A stretch of DNA of 64,000 nucleotides from Limnohabitans sp. (GCA_030158125.1 JAOATL010000014.1:105843-169842), one strand, 5' to 3'; positions 36,754-46,378 are shown, counted from the stretch's first letter. Program-made: numbers and translations. Notes: generated by a model not told the origin, from the sequence alone.

Positions 36754-38603
36754 GCTTGCACCTTTCGCGTCGAACGATCTGTTTTGGACCAACCTAAAAC
36801 ACCGTCTGGTGCAAACACCATCAGCACCATGATGAGCATGCCCAAGAAGCCACGCCAGTAATCAAAATGCCGGCCCATTTCTGAGCCCAGCCCGACCAAG
36901 AATGCGCTACCAGCCAAGGCGCCCAATAGATGGTGCACACCGCCTAGCAAAACCACCATCAAGGCATCCACTGAATTTGCCACAGAGGCTACAGATGGGA
37001 ACACCGCACCTTTGCTGATCGCCCACAAGCTTCCCGCCAAACCCGCCATGCTGGCACTGAGCCAAAACACACGAATATTCAAAACTGAGACATGCAAACC
37101 ACTGGCCAACGCACGCAAGGGTGCATCGCGTCCAGCCTGTAAGGCAGCACCCATACTTGAGCGAATCAAGCGAGCAAAACCCACAATGGCCAATGCACTC
37201 AGCGCTACCACTGTCAACTGAAAAACGGTGCGAGATGTGCCGGGCAACAACTGCAAACCAATGAGTCCGTTGTCGCCCCCCGTTAAACTGATCCATTGAC
37301 TGGCACTCGCCCAAACCATCTGGGCAAAAGCCAAGGACAACATGGCCAAGTAGACGCCAGCACTTCGCTGCAACAAACCTGACATGGCATAAGCCGCCAA
37401 ACCCGCACACGCCATGCCACAAAAGGCTGCTTGCACCGCATTGAACCCCCAATGCAAATGGCTTAGCGCGGTCGCATAAGCACCTAAACCAAAGTAAGCG
37501 GCATGGCCAAAACTGACCCAGCCCGACAAGGACATCATGGCTTGCAAGCTAAGGCCAAACAACATCATGATGAAAACATCTTCAAGCACATGCTGAATGT
37601 AATTGTCAGCCAACACCATCACAATGCTCAATACAAGCCACAGCAAGCCGGCAGCCAAGATCAGAACACGCTGCGGCGCAACCCCCATGAAGGCAGCCAC
37701 TTTTTCCCGCGGCGCAGCGCCGGGTAACTCGCCCATCAAGCCTTGCGGACGCCAAGCCAAAACCAAAGCCATGGTGAAAAATATCAACACCAACGTGGCT
37801 TGCGGGAAAAAGTAAATCCCAAAAGCATGGACGCAGCCAATGAGCACAGCAGCATAAAAGGCACCAGAAATACTGCCCAAGCCGCCCATTACCACCACCA
37901 CAAAAGTTTCTACCACCATTTGCAAATCCATTTGCAAATTGGCAGGCTCACGTGGCAGTTGCAAGGCACCGGCCAAGCCGGCCAAGCCACAGCCCAAGAC
38001 CACCACCCCCAACATCAAAGGTGCAGGATTGACACCCAGTGCATCCAACATGTCACGATCTTGCGTAGCCGCACGCACTTGCCGCCCCCATCGCGTCTTC
38101 GTTAACAACAAGCTCAGCGCCAGCCATACCAACGGGCCCAGCAACAAGCTTAACAATTGCCACTGCGGAAAAAAGTCCTCACCGATTTGAACCGAACCCT
38201 TCAGTCCTGGAAAGCGCGGCGCAAAGACTTCGGCGGGCCCCATCCATGCCAGCAGCACATCATGGACCACCAGACTCAAGCCAAAGGTGGCAACCAAGGG
38301 ATAAAGCGGCGGCGATTGCCGCAGGGGCCGAAACAAACACCATTCAGCAGCAGCCCCCAACAATGCCGCGCTCAAAGCGCCTAGCAGCATGGCTGCCAGA
38401 TAAAGATGCGCTTGCTCAGACCAAAGCGGCAACCACTGCGTTAACAGATGGCCTGCAAACATCGCACCCAGCATGTAAAAACTGCCGTGCGCAAAATTGA
38501 CAATGCGGGTGACGCCAAAGACCAAGGTCAAACCAGCCGCCATCATGAACAGCGTGCTGGCATGGCTGAGGCCATTCAGGCATTGGATGAGCCAAAAACT
38601 CAT
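36750..38603 (-). CDS. Fused LivH-LivM branched-chain amino-acid-type ABC permease
   Basis: The 617-residue inner-membrane protein joins two permeases usually encoded separately. The first half (about 1-290) is LivH-like, with LTLVFGVTRIVNFAHGSFYMLGA and VVETFVVVVMGGLGSISGAF. The second half (about 310-610) is LivM-like, with ALSLQAMMSLSGWVSFGHAAYFGLGAYA, ISLTGGDNGLIG and DALMVVLLGGVHHLLGALAGSA. With LivG and LivF it would form a complete translocator, but no periplasmic binding protein gene is in the operon. The start overlaps the nitroreductase stop by four bases. Confidence 0.92.
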   Translation of the reverse strand: MSFWLIQCLNGLSHASTLFMMAAGLTLVFGVTRIVNFAHGSFYMLGAMFAGHLLTQWLPLWSEQAHLYLAAMLLGALSAALLGAAAEWCLFRPLRQSPPLYPLVATFGLSLVVHDVLLAWMGPAEVFAPRFPGLKGSVQIGEDFFPQWQLLSLLLGPLVWLALSLLLTKTRWGRQVRAATQDRDMLDALGVNPAPLMLGVVVLGCGLAGLAGALQLPREPANLQMDLQMVVETFVVVVMGGLGSISGAFYAAVLIGCVHAFGIYFFPQATLVLIFFTMALVLAWRPQGLMGELPGAAPREKVAAFMGVAPQRVLILAAGLLWLVLSIVMVLADNYIQHVLEDVFIMMLFGLSLQAMMSLSGWVSFGHAAYFGLGAYATALSHLHWGFNAVQAAFCGMACAGLAAYAMSGLLQRSAGVYLAMLSLAFAQMVWASASQWISLTGGDNGLIGLQLLPGTSRTVFQLTVVALSALAIVGFARLIRSSMGAALQAGRDAPLRALASGLHVSVLNIRVFWLSASMAGLAGSLWAISKGAVFPSVASVANSVDALMVVLLGGVHHLLGALAGSAFLVGLGSEMGRHFDYWRGFLGMLIMVLMVFAPDGVLGWSKTDRSTRKVQA

Positions 38604-39334
38604 TCAACCCAATGCGTAAAGTCGTTGGCATCCACACGTGTGGTCTTGAAGGTGTTCACCAACGCGGCTTCATCGGCGTAACCGAGGGCCATGCCACACA
38701 CCATCATCTCGTTGTCACCGGCACCCACATGCTTGAAGATGATTTTTGAAAAATGATTCCATGCAGCTTGTGGACATGTGTGCAAACCGCGCGCGCGCGC
38801 AGCCACCATCACACTTTGCAAGAACATGCCGTAGTCGAGCAAACTGCCGCGGCCCATCACTTTGTCGATGGTGAAAATCAAACCCACAGGTGCGCCAAAG
38901 AAACGGTAGTTTTGCTGATGCTGCAAATGCATCTTGTCTTTGTCACCCTTGCCAATGCCCAGCACGCCGTACAGACCAAAACCGCACTCACGGCGACGGT
39001 CGATGAAAGGGCTGACCCACTTGCTGGGGTAGTAGTCGTATTCTTCTGCATACTCGGTGGCCAATTCGGGATGGGTGGCCATGGCGTTGTGTGCATCACA
39101 AACTTCGTTTACCAATTTGTCTTTGGTGGCGCCTTGCACAACATACACTTTCCAAGGTTGTGTGTTGGTGCCACTGGGAGCGCGTGCTGCAACTTGCAAC
39201 ACATCTTCAAGCACTGATTTTTCAACAGGCTTGTTCAAATATGCACGCGCAGAAAAGCGGCTCAAGATGGCGGCGTCCACGCTGTTGGCATCGGCCACGA
39301 CAGTGGTGACTTGCGAAGAGGTGAGTTCTTTCAT
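38600..39334 (-). CDS. Nitroreductase-family flavoprotein
   Basis: The 244-residue protein has the FMN-binding start FSARAYLNKPVEKSVLEDVL and ARAPSGTNTQPWKVYVV, and ends with VCGMALGYADEAALVNTFKT. Such enzymes reduce nitro groups, quinones or enones with NAD(P)H. The natural substrate is unknown. It is coupled to the thioesterase upstream and the permease downstream (four-base overlaps each). Confidence 0.9.
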   Translation of the reverse strand: MKELTSSQVTTVVADANSVDAAILSRFSARAYLNKPVEKSVLEDVLQVAARAPSGTNTQPWKVYVVQGATKDKLVNEVCDAHNAMATHPELATEYAEEYDYYPSKWVSPFIDRRRECGFGLYGVLGIGKGDKDKMHLQHQQNYRFFGAPVGLIFTIDKVMGRGSLLDYGMFLQSVMVAARARGLHTCPQAAWNHFSKIIFKHVGAGDNEMMVCGMALGYADEAALVNTFKTTRVDANDFTHWVE

Positions 39335-39795
39335 GAAAGGGTCTCCAAGACTTTGACAAAGGATTCAGGCAGCGGCTGCGGACGGCGTGTCAGCTTGTTC
39401 ACGTAAACGTGCACAAAATGGCCACGCGCTGCAGTAAGGGGTTCGCCTTGTGCAAACAAACCAACTTCGTAGCGCACACTGGACGAGCCGCGATGAGCCA
39501 CGCGAATGCCCGCTTCGATGGTTTGAGGAAAAGCCAAGGGCGCAAAATAATTGCACTGGGTCTCCACTACCAAACCAATGGTGTCGCCCTGATGGATGTC
39601 CAACACACCCTGCTCTATCAAGTGCGCATTGACGGCAGTGTCAAACCAGCTGTAATAAACGACGTTGTTGACGTGGCCGTACACATCGTTGTCCATCCAC
39701 CTTGTGGTGATGGGACGAAAGACGCGGTAGGCCGTTCGGGGCAAGGGCGCCGGTTTGACGTCGGCTTTTTGCGGTTGAGGGGCTGAAGAAGTCAT
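39331..39795 (-). CDS. Hotdog-fold acyl-CoA thioesterase (4HBT family)
   Basis: The 154-residue protein has the hotdog signature TTRWMDNDVYGHVNNVVYYS, with the Asp and His of the YbgC/4-hydroxybenzoyl-CoA thioesterase group, followed by DTAVNAHL. It probably hydrolyses a short or medium acyl-CoA in the cytosol. It is flanked on both sides by four-base overlaps with the deacetylase and nitroreductase genes. Confidence 0.88.
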   Translation of the reverse strand: MTSSAPQPQKADVKPAPLPRTAYRVFRPITTRWMDNDVYGHVNNVVYYSWFDTAVNAHLIEQGVLDIHQGDTIGLVVETQCNYFAPLAFPQTIEAGIRVAHRGSSSVRYEVGLFAQGEPLTAARGHFVHVYVNKLTRRPQPLPESFVKVLETLS

Positions 39796-40721
39796 AAGCC
39801 TCGATTTTGCCAGTGAAGCCAATGGTCCATCGCAAGTTGCCACGTGTTCATTTGCACCTGGACAGTTTGGGCCAAATCTCGCCCATAGCCACCGCCCATG
39901 CAGATGATCATCGGCAGTCCAAGCGTTCGAACCCAGTCAAAAACCCGCTGATCTCGGGCCTTCATACCAAGCTCGGTGATTTTGAGCCTGCCCAAACGGT
40001 CACCTTCATGGGCATCTGCACCCGCCAAATAGATCACAAACTGGGGCTGTGTGAGGTCCAAGACTTGACGCAATGCGCTGTCCAAGGCCGAAAGGTAAGG
40101 CTCATCGCGACACCCGTCAGGCAAACCCACATCCAAATCGCTGTTGACCTTGCGGAATGGAAAATTCTTTTCCCCGTGTAGCGAGAGCGTGAACACCGTG
40201 GGGTCGTTGGCAAAAATGTCGGCTGTGCCATTGCCCTGGTGCACGTCCAAATCGATGACCAAAACCTGCAAACCCTGCTTGCTGGCCCTGAAATGCTCCA
40301 TTTGAAGGACCCTGGCTGTGACAGCGATGTCGTTGAACACACAAAATCCACCCCCTTGGTCGGCGCTGGCGTGGTGGGTTCCCCCTGCCAAATTGCCCGC
40401 AATGCCCTCCCGCATGGCCACTCTGCCCGCCGCAATCGAAGCGCCAGCTGATCGCACCGAGCGCTCGGCCATGGCCGGTGTCCAGGGAAAGCCAATGTCG
40501 CGCTGGGCTTGAGGACTCAACCCGCCAGTTTTCACCGCCTGAACGTAATCAGGGGCATGCACCAGCGCCAATTCCCCTTCTGTTGCAGCGGGTGCCTCAA
40601 GCATCTGCACACTTGCCAACTCATGCGCCACCCGCTCCCTGAGCATGCTGTATTTGGCCATGGGAAAGCGATGTCCCTCGGGCAAGGGCAGCACAAAGTG
40701 ATCGGAGTAAAAGGCCTTCAT
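39792..40721 (-). CDS. Class IV-like histone deacetylase-family amidohydrolase
   Basis: The 309-residue zinc amidohydrolase has paired histidines H116-H117 in GGTHHASADQGGGFCVFND, zinc ligands D157, D159 and H161 in IDLDVHQGNGTADIF, a further Asp in LAGADAHEGDRLG, and the GGGYG tyrosine. Glutamine after H161 (DVHQGNG rather than DxHHGNG) is the mark of the HDAC11-like branch. Bacterial members remove acetyl or longer acyl groups from small amines or lysines. It is the first gene of the six-gene unit and is divergent from the phasin gene. Confidence 0.9.
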   Translation of the reverse strand: MKAFYSDHFVLPLPEGHRFPMAKYSMLRERVAHELASVQMLEAPAATEGELALVHAPDYVQAVKTGGLSPQAQRDIGFPWTPAMAERSVRSAGASIAAGRVAMREGIAGNLAGGTHHASADQGGGFCVFNDIAVTARVLQMEHFRASKQGLQVLVIDLDVHQGNGTADIFANDPTVFTLSLHGEKNFPFRKVNSDLDVGLPDGCRDEPYLSALDSALRQVLDLTQPQFVIYLAGADAHEGDRLGRLKITELGMKARDQRVFDWVRTLGLPMIICMGGGYGRDLAQTVQVQMNTWQLAMDHWLHWQNRGL

Positions 40722-40767
40722 GACCCAATTGTGACCAATTTCAATTTCTAGAACGCCGACTCTAAAA

Positions 40768-40782
40768 TGCTGCATTGCAACA
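40768..40782. promoter_or_regulatory. Upstream phasin operator-like palindrome
   Basis: TGCTGCATTGCAACA is a degenerate palindrome (TGYTGCA-N-TGCARCA) and contains CTGC-N3-GCAA, close to the CTGC-N3-GCAG pattern described for PhaR sites. It lies about 50 bases upstream of the predicted phasin transcript start and 46 bases upstream of the divergent deacetylase ATG. Confidence 0.55.
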
Positions 40783-40790
40783 AAAACCCC

Positions 40791-40818
40791 TTGTAATTGA
40801 CTTCAGAGTCCTTAAAAT
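40791..40818 (+). promoter_or_regulatory. Candidate phasin promoter
   Basis: TTGTAA (40791-40796) and TAAAAT (40813-40818) are separated by 16 bases and match the sigma-70 hexamers in four and five of six positions. The predicted transcript start is near 40825, directly next to the second operator-like palindrome. Confidence 0.5.
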
Positions 40819-40826
40819 TCAACCCA

Positions 40827-40841
40827 TGCTGCACTGCAACA
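40827..40841. promoter_or_regulatory. Downstream phasin operator-like palindrome
   Basis: TGCTGCACTGCAACA differs at one base from the copy at 40768-40782. It covers roughly +2 to +16 of the predicted transcript, a position where a bound repressor would block initiation. That fits PhaR-type control of phasin genes. Confidence 0.58.
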
Positions 40842-40924
40842 AGATGTTAGGCCAAGCGTCAAGCAAAGCCGGTTCGGAGCAGTCCCTTGAGACTTTTAAA
40901 CTTTTTTAAATTAACGGAGAAATC

Positions 40925-41467
40925 ATGATGACTACAGAACAAATCGTTGCATCCCACAAAGCCAATGTCGAAACCCTCTTCGGTTTGACATCCAAAGCCT
41001 TCGAAGGCGTCGAGAAATTGGTCGAATTGAACTTGACAGCCACAAAAGCTGCATTGAGCGAATCCGCACAAAGCACCAAAGCAGCTTTGAGCGTGAAAGA
41101 CGCACAAGAATTGTTGGCATTGCAAGCCAACTTGTTCCAGCCTTTGGCCGAGAAAACAGCTGCTTACAGCCGTCACCTTTATGACATCGCTTCTGGTACC
41201 TCTAACGAATTCACCAAAGCTTTGGAAGCCCAAACAGCTGCCGCTCAAAAGCAATTCGCCAACTTGGTTGACTCTGCAACTTCTAACGCACCCGCTGGTT
41301 CTGAAACAGCCGTGGCCGTGATGAAAAGCGCGGTGTCTGCCGCTAACAACGCTTACGAATCAGTTCAAAAAGCTGTGAAACAAGCCACTGACATGGCTGA
41401 AGCCAACATGGCTGCTGTGACCAACACAGCTGTTTCTGCTGCTAAGACAACTGCTAAAAAGCGTTAA
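40925..41467 (+). CDS. phaP: Phasin (PHB granule-associated protein)
   Basis: The 180-residue helical protein is rich in Ala, Lys and Thr. It begins [21 protein letters not shown], continues [20 protein letters not shown] and ends in an Ala/Lys-rich tail ([15 protein letters not shown]), the phasin_2 pattern. Phasins coat polyhydroxybutyrate granules and set their number and size. The ATG pair follows ACGGAGAA. The codon use (CGT, AAA, GCT) is more biased than in its neighbours, as expected for a highly expressed gene. Paired operator-like sites lie upstream. Confidence 0.94.
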   Translation: MMTTEQIVASHKANVETLFGLTSKAFEGVEKLVELNLTATKAALSESAQSTKAALSVKDAQELLALQANLFQPLAEKTAAYSRHLYDIASGTSNEFTKALEAQTAAAQKQFANLVDSATSNAPAGSETAVAVMKSAVSAANNAYESVQKAVKQATDMAEANMAAVTNTAVSAAKTTAKKR

Positions 41468-41517
41468 TCAGCAATGATCTGAAGGTGACTTGCAAGCCAA
41501 GTCGCTCTCAAACGAAG

Positions 41518-41546
41518 AAAAGCCGGTCTTGACCGGCTTTTTTTTC
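41518..41546 (+). terminator. Rho-independent terminator of phaP
   Basis: AAAGCCGGT and ACCGGCTTT form a GC-rich stem with a four-base loop, followed by a run of T residues. It lies about 50 bases after the phasin stop and may also serve the convergent patatin-like gene. Confidence 0.92.
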
Positions 41547-41572
41547 GCCTTTGCAAAGGCCGTCACAGCAGC

Positions 41573-42574
41573 TCACGGTTTGGGCGCATAGCCAGACAAA
41601 ATTTCTTTAAGGCGAGGCAACTGCTTCAACATTGCCTCACGGCCGGCTTCAATCGATCGGCGGCGTGCTGCAAAGTCGGCACTTTTGACACCCATCAAAG
41701 CAGGCTTCACCACCACATCTGCCTCTTTCAAAAGCACCGTGTTCAAACTTTTGCCCATGATGTTGAATGTTTGCATCAAAATTTGAAACGTATCGCCTGC
41801 AGGACTGCCTTCAGGATCGGTTGAGATGTCTACCGCAATGACCACGTTGGCCCCCATGTCACGCGCTTGCCGCACAGGGACGGGTGAGACCAAGCCACCA
41901 TCCACATATTCCCGCGAGCCAATTTTTACAGGCTGAAACACAGCAGGCACCGCACTGGACGCACGCACGGCAGCGCCTGTATTGCCTCGTCTGAACAACA
42001 CGGGCTCGCCATTGTGTAAATCTGTGGCCACGATGCCCAAAGGAATTTTCATTTGCTCAATCAAGCGCCCACCGACTTGGGTATTGACGTAGCGCGCCAA
42101 AGCTTCTCCACGCAATGCGCCACGGTTCAGAATGGGCATCATCCAGTCGGTAATCTCTGCCTCTTCCATGGTTTCTGCGACGCGCTTCAACTGGGCACTG
42201 GTTTTGCCGCTGGCATACAAAGACGCCACCAAACTGCCCGCGGATGTTCCCACCACAAGCTCAGGTTGAATACCCGCCTCTTCCAATACTTGAATCACCC
42301 CTACATGCGCAAACCCTCGCGCCGCGCCGCCTCCCAAAGCCAGGCCCAGATGCAAAACTTTGGTTGGCATCACTGTTTCTACAACGTCGGGAGCGCTGCT
42401 GGGCGTTGAGGTCTCGATCGTTGTTGAGGGTTTCAAGCCACCTGTATCTGGCGCTTTGACACTGGCACAACCCGTCAAGAACAGCAGGCTAAGCAACACC
42501 ATTTGGTTAAAGCTAAATTTGAATGCGTTCAATCCGTTCAGGATGGCGCGCACTGGCAACGACTTCACTTGCAT
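41573..42574 (-). CDS. Patatin-like phospholipase lipoprotein
   Basis: The 333-residue protein has a lipobox cysteine at about C36 (LLFLTGCASV), then the patatin oxyanion loop LGGGAARGFAHVGV, the nucleophile S111 in GTSAGSL and the dyad Asp in YVDGGLVSPVPVRQA. It is expected to be a membrane-anchored esterase or phospholipase of the RssA/NTE group. The N-terminal region before the hydrophobic core is long, and an internal ATG at 42502 would give a shorter signal. It is convergent with phaP and divergent from the DUF423 gene. Confidence 0.9.
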   Translation of the reverse strand: MQVKSLPVRAILNGLNAFKFSFNQMVLLSLLFLTGCASVKAPDTGGLKPSTTIETSTPSSAPDVVETVMPTKVLHLGLALGGGAARGFAHVGVIQVLEEAGIQPELVVGTSAGSLVASLYASGKTSAQLKRVAETMEEAEITDWMMPILNRGALRGEALARYVNTQVGGRLIEQMKIPLGIVATDLHNGEPVLFRRGNTGAAVRASSAVPAVFQPVKIGSREYVDGGLVSPVPVRQARDMGANVVIAVDISTDPEGSPAGDTFQILMQTFNIMGKSLNTVLLKEADVVVKPALMGVKSADFAARRRSIEAGREAMLKQLPRLKEILSGYAPKP

Positions 42575-42608
42575 AATGTTGTATCTTTTTGATTAAGCAT
42601 TGATTTAA

Positions 42609-43049
42609 ATGGAACACCTTCAAGCAAGCACGCAGCGGCGCTGGCCAACAGGAGCGATTGCGACAGGCGCTTTCTTGGCAGCCGTGTCCGTCATTGCGTC
42701 GGCCTACGCCACCCACGGCAACAGTTTAAACGGCTCATCACCATTGATGGTTCAAGCCAGCCTGCAGTTGCTTCAATTTCATGCCCTTGGACTTATTTTG
42801 CTTGGCGTTCTTGGGCAATCGAAGCCTAACGAAAAACGCCTGCAATTTGCAGGCGCCCTGTTTTTGGTGGGTTGTTTGCTTTTCTCGTTCAATATCTTGC
42901 TGCGTGCATGGCATGACATCCAAAGCTTCCGATCCCTGGTGCCATGGGGCGGCACCAGTTTCATCTTAGGTTGGTTGGCCTTTGCGCTCGCCTATGTGCG
43001 AAAGGTCAAGCCACTACCGGCGTGCGAATCAGGTGATCAAACGCACTGA
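42609..43049 (+). CDS. DUF423-family membrane protein
   Basis: The 146-residue protein has four hydrophobic segments and the DUF423 features HG after the first helix (AYATHGNSL), [11 protein letters not shown], and the last helix [18 protein letters not shown]. The function is unknown. No clear ribosome site precedes the ATG. Its 3' end overlaps the convergent ahpF gene by 44 bases, a long overlap for this region. Confidence 0.78.
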   Translation: MEHLQASTQRRWPTGAIATGAFLAAVSVIASAYATHGNSLNGSSPLMVQASLQLLQFHALGLILLGVLGQSKPNEKRLQFAGALFLVGCLLFSFNILLRAWHDIQSFRSLVPWGGTSFILGWLAFALAYVRKVKPLPACESGDQTH

Positions 43050-44571
43050 GTGCCGCTTTGGCGCCCTCACCGGCTGCGATCACAATTTGTTTGTAAGGCA
43101 CGGTGGTGCAATCGCCCGCAGCAAACACGCCTGGCACATTGGTGTGGCCTTTGGCGTCCACCACAATCTCACCAAACTTGCTCAACTCGATGGTTTCTTT
43201 CAAAAACTCGGTGTTGGGCACCAAGCCAATCTGAACAAACACGCCCTCTAAGGCGACGTGGTGCTCATCACCAGTTGCACGGTCTTTGAAGCGAATGCCG
43301 TTTACCACACTGCCGTCACCCGTAATTTCGGTGGTTTGTGCATTGGTGTGAATGGTCACATTGTTCAAGCTCTTCAGTTTGTTCACCAAAACTGCGTCGG
43401 CTTTGAGTTGGTCGGCAAACTCAATGACCGTGACATGCGCCACAATGCCGGCCAAATCGATGGCCGCTTCAATGCCAGAGTTGCCACCGCCAATCACGGC
43501 CGTGCGCTTGCCCTTGAACAAAGGTCCATCGCAATGCGGGCAGTACGCCACGCCTTTGTTTTTGTACTCTTGCTCGCCTGGCACGTTGACATTGCGCCAG
43601 CGCGCGCCGGTTGAGAGAATCACGGTACGTGCATTCAGGGCGCCGCCGTTTTCCATCTGAACTTGAATCAGGCCACCTGGTTCTGTGGCAGGCACAACCT
43701 TGGCGGCCTTCTGCAAATTCATGATGTCGACCCCGTAATGACGCACTTGCTGCTCTAAAGCCGCGCCAAATTTAGGACCATCTGTTTCCAACACAGAGAT
43801 GTAGTTTTCAATGGCCATGGTGTCGTTGACTTGACCGCCAAAACGCTCTGCGGCCACACCCACGCGAATGCCTTTGCGTGCCGCATAGACCGCAGCAGCA
43901 GCGCCAGCTGGACCACCGCCCACAATCAAAACATCGAAAGTTTCTTTGGCATTGATTTTGGCAGCTTCGCGATCGGCAGCGCCCGTGTCAATCTTGGCCA
44001 CAATTTCTTCAACGGACATGCGGCCTGAACCAAATACTTTGCCATTCAAGAACACCATGGGCACCGCCATGATTTCGCGCTCAGTCACTTCTTGTTGGAA
44101 GGCGCCGCCTTCAATCACCACTGTCTTGACCTTGGGGTTGAAGATGGCCATGAGCGACAAAGCCTGAACCACGTCGGGGCAGTTGTGGCAAGACAAAGAC
44201 ATGTAGACCTCAAAGTTGAAGTCACCGTCCAAGGCTTTGATGGCATCGATCACATCAGACTCAACTTTTGGGGGGTGACCGCCGGTCCAAAGCAAAGCCA
44301 AGACCAAGGAGGTGAACTCGTGTCCCAAGGGCAAACCCGCAAAGCGAACGCCCTGTGTTTCGCCATCGCGCGCCACCACAAAGGATGGCTTGCGTGCATC
44401 GTCTCCCGAAGTGTCCAAAGACACCTTGTCAGACAAGCTCACAATGGTTTCTAACAGACTGCGCATTTCCACGCCGGTCTCACTGTCGTCCAATGAGGCG
44501 ATCAAACGGATGGGGGCGCGCAACATGCCCAAGTAAGTTTGCAATTGCGATTTGAGGGTGTCGTCTAGCAT
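43006..44571 (-). CDS. ahpF: Alkyl hydroperoxide reductase subunit F
   Basis: The 521-residue flavoprotein has an N-terminal double-thioredoxin-fold domain with the redox pair C128-C131 (SCHNCPDV), an FAD motif [21 protein letters not shown], the thioredoxin-reductase pair C344-C347 (AYCPHCDG), and [14 protein letters not shown] for NAD(P)H. It passes electrons from NADH to AhpC. It lies 208 bases after ahpC on the same strand; no hairpin was recognised in that gap. Confidence 0.97.
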   Translation of the reverse strand: MLDDTLKSQLQTYLGMLRAPIRLIASLDDSETGVEMRSLLETIVSLSDKVSLDTSGDDARKPSFVVARDGETQGVRFAGLPLGHEFTSLVLALLWTGGHPPKVESDVIDAIKALDGDFNFEVYMSLSCHNCPDVVQALSLMAIFNPKVKTVVIEGGAFQQEVTEREIMAVPMVFLNGKVFGSGRMSVEEIVAKIDTGAADREAAKINAKETFDVLIVGGGPAGAAAAVYAARKGIRVGVAAERFGGQVNDTMAIENYISVLETDGPKFGAALEQQVRHYGVDIMNLQKAAKVVPATEPGGLIQVQMENGGALNARTVILSTGARWRNVNVPGEQEYKNKGVAYCPHCDGPLFKGKRTAVIGGGNSGIEAAIDLAGIVAHVTVIEFADQLKADAVLVNKLKSLNNVTIHTNAQTTEITGDGSVVNGIRFKDRATGDEHHVALEGVFVQIGLVPNTEFLKETIELSKFGEIVVDAKGHTNVPGVFAAGDCTTVPYKQIVIAAGEGAKAALSAFDHLIRTPVVA

Positions 44572-44779
44572 GTTTCTCTCCTAATGCGTGGTCAGTTTAA
44601 AGTCGATGCGCTGCCAGACCCACGCTAAAACGTAGGCCTTTAAGCTGCGACTTAAAGTGGGAAGTGGTTGAGGGCAAAGCACATTGCGTTGACGGCCAGA
44701 TGCTTTTTCCTCAACGCCCTGAAGCCAGGGCCTTGAACTGATCGGTACTGTTTGCACAGCACCGAATCATGGTTTGAAA

Positions 44780-45343
44780 TTAGATCTTGCCGACCAAATC
44801 CAAAGAAGGTGTCAAAGTCTTAGCGCCTTCTTTCCACTTGGCGGGGCAAACTTGACCTGGGTTAGCGGCTGTGTACTGAGCAGCCGTCAACTTGCGCAGT
44901 GTTTCAGATACGTCACGTGCGATTTCGTTGGAGTGCACTTCCATGGTCTTGATGATGCCTTCTGGGTTGATGATGAAGGTGCCGCGCAAAGCCAGGCCTT
45001 CTTCAGCAATGTGCACACCAAACGCGTTGGTCAAGACGTGTGTGGGGTCGCCAACCAGAGGGAACTTGGCCTTGCCCACAGCAGGTGATGTCTCGTGCCA
45101 GACTTTGTGTGAGAAGTGTGTGTCGGTGGTCACGATGTACACCTCAGCACCGGCTTTTTGGAAGGCCGCATAGTTGTCTGCAGCATCTTCAATTTCTGTG
45201 GGGCAGTTGAAGGTGAATGCGGCAGGCATGAAAATCAAAACAGACCATTTGCCTTTGAGGCTAGCGTCTGAAACTTCAATGAACTTGCCGTTATGGAAAG
45301 CTTGTGTTTTGAAAGGCTGAACTGCTGTATTGATGAGTGACAT
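44780..45343 (-). CDS. ahpC: Alkyl hydroperoxide reductase subunit C (2-Cys peroxiredoxin)
   Basis: The 187-residue protein has the peroxidatic C47 in FTFNCPTEIED and the resolving C166 in GQVCPAKW, matching E. coli AhpC C46 and C165. It reduces hydrogen peroxide and organic peroxides in the cytosol with AhpF as reductant. The upstream 240 bases separate it from the divergent dehydrogenase gene; GATAG-type fragments are present but no complete OxyR site could be assigned. Confidence 0.98.
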   Translation of the reverse strand: MSLINTAVQPFKTQAFHNGKFIEVSDASLKGKWSVLIFMPAAFTFNCPTEIEDAADNYAAFQKAGAEVYIVTTDTHFSHKVWHETSPAVGKAKFPLVGDPTHVLTNAFGVHIAEEGLALRGTFIINPEGIIKTMEVHSNEIARDVSETLRKLTAAQYTAANPGQVCPAKWKEGAKTLTPSLDLVGKI

Positions 45344-45583
45344 GGTTTTTACTTAAGGTTGGTTAAACAAAGAGGGTTAATGAGAAAACTCATTGGGCTC
45401 AATGCTAAACGCGAATACAAGCTTCCATCATTGGTAGTTTTTATGACCTCGATAGTCTGGGGTTACAAAAGTACCGGCTCATCACCTCTAAAAAACAGCA
45501 ATTCCCCCTGCTAAAAGCTTCCGCCAAAGAAGGCAAAGGTGCATAATTGACGTTTACGTAACGTCAACTAATCAGGAGAAAAA

Positions 45584-46342
45584 ATGGACATCCAAGGCAA
45601 GGTTTTCATTGTGACCGGCGGTGCATCAGGTTTGGGCGAAGGAACCGCTCGTATGCTGGCGGCCAACGGCGGCAAAGTGGTCATTGCAGACATGCAAGCT
45701 GAAAAAGGCGAAACCATTGCCAAAGAATTGGGTGGCGCTTTTGTCAAGTGCGACGTCAGCAACGAGGCCGATGGCCAGACTGTGGTGACCAAGGCGGTGT
45801 CCATGGGCAAATTAGTGGGCTTGGTCAACTGTGCAGGCATTGCCCCCGCCGAAAAAACAGTGGGCAAAAATGGCGCCCACTCGCTGGCAGTGTTCAGCAA
45901 AACCATCACCGTCAATTTGATCGGTAGCTTCAACATGATTCGTTTGGCGGCCGAAGCCATGAGCCAAAACGAACCCGAAGCCACAGGCGAACGTGGCGTG
46001 ATGATTTCTACAGCTTCTGTTGCAGCTTACGATGGCCAAATTGGCCAAGCCGCTTATTCAGCCTCTAAGGGCGGTGTGGTGGGCATGACTTTGCCCATCG
46101 CCCGCGATTTGGCCCGCAACGGCATTCGCAACATGACCATTGCCCCAGGTATTTTTGGCACCCCCATGATGTTTGGCATGCCCCAAGAAGTGCAGGATGC
46201 TTTGGCCGCATCAGTCCCCTTCCCTAGCCGCTTGGGCACGCCCAACGACTATGCCAAATTGGTCAAGCACATCTTGGACAATGACATGCTGAATGGCGAA
46301 GTGATTCGCTTGGATGGTGCCATTCGACTCGCACCGAAGTAA
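45584..46342 (+). CDS. Short-chain 3-hydroxyacyl-CoA dehydrogenase (HSD10-like SDR)
   Basis: The 252-residue protein has the NAD motif [24 protein letters not shown], and the catalytic Ser and Tyr-x3-Lys in [23 protein letters not shown]. The pattern and length match type II 3-hydroxyacyl-CoA dehydrogenases of the HSD17B10 kind, used in beta-oxidation of short or branched acyl-CoAs. AGGAG precedes the ATG. The gamma-glutamyltransferase gene follows after 36 bases. Confidence 0.88.
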   Translation: MDIQGKVFIVTGGASGLGEGTARMLAANGGKVVIADMQAEKGETIAKELGGAFVKCDVSNEADGQTVVTKAVSMGKLVGLVNCAGIAPAEKTVGKNGAHSLAVFSKTITVNLIGSFNMIRLAAEAMSQNEPEATGERGVMISTASVAAYDGQIGQAAYSASKGGVVGMTLPIARDLARNGIRNMTIAPGIFGTPMMFGMPQEVQDALAASVPFPSRLGTPNDYAKLVKHILDNDMLNGEVIRLDGAIRLAPK

Positions 46343-46378
46343 GACATACACTTGGCATTCCTCACCATGGAGTGCCTT

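Noticed and set aside
45344..45583. Possible OxyR site upstream of ahpC
   Set aside because: GATAG- and TAG-like pieces occur around 45430-45460, but the four spaced half-sites of an OxyR operator could not be aligned.
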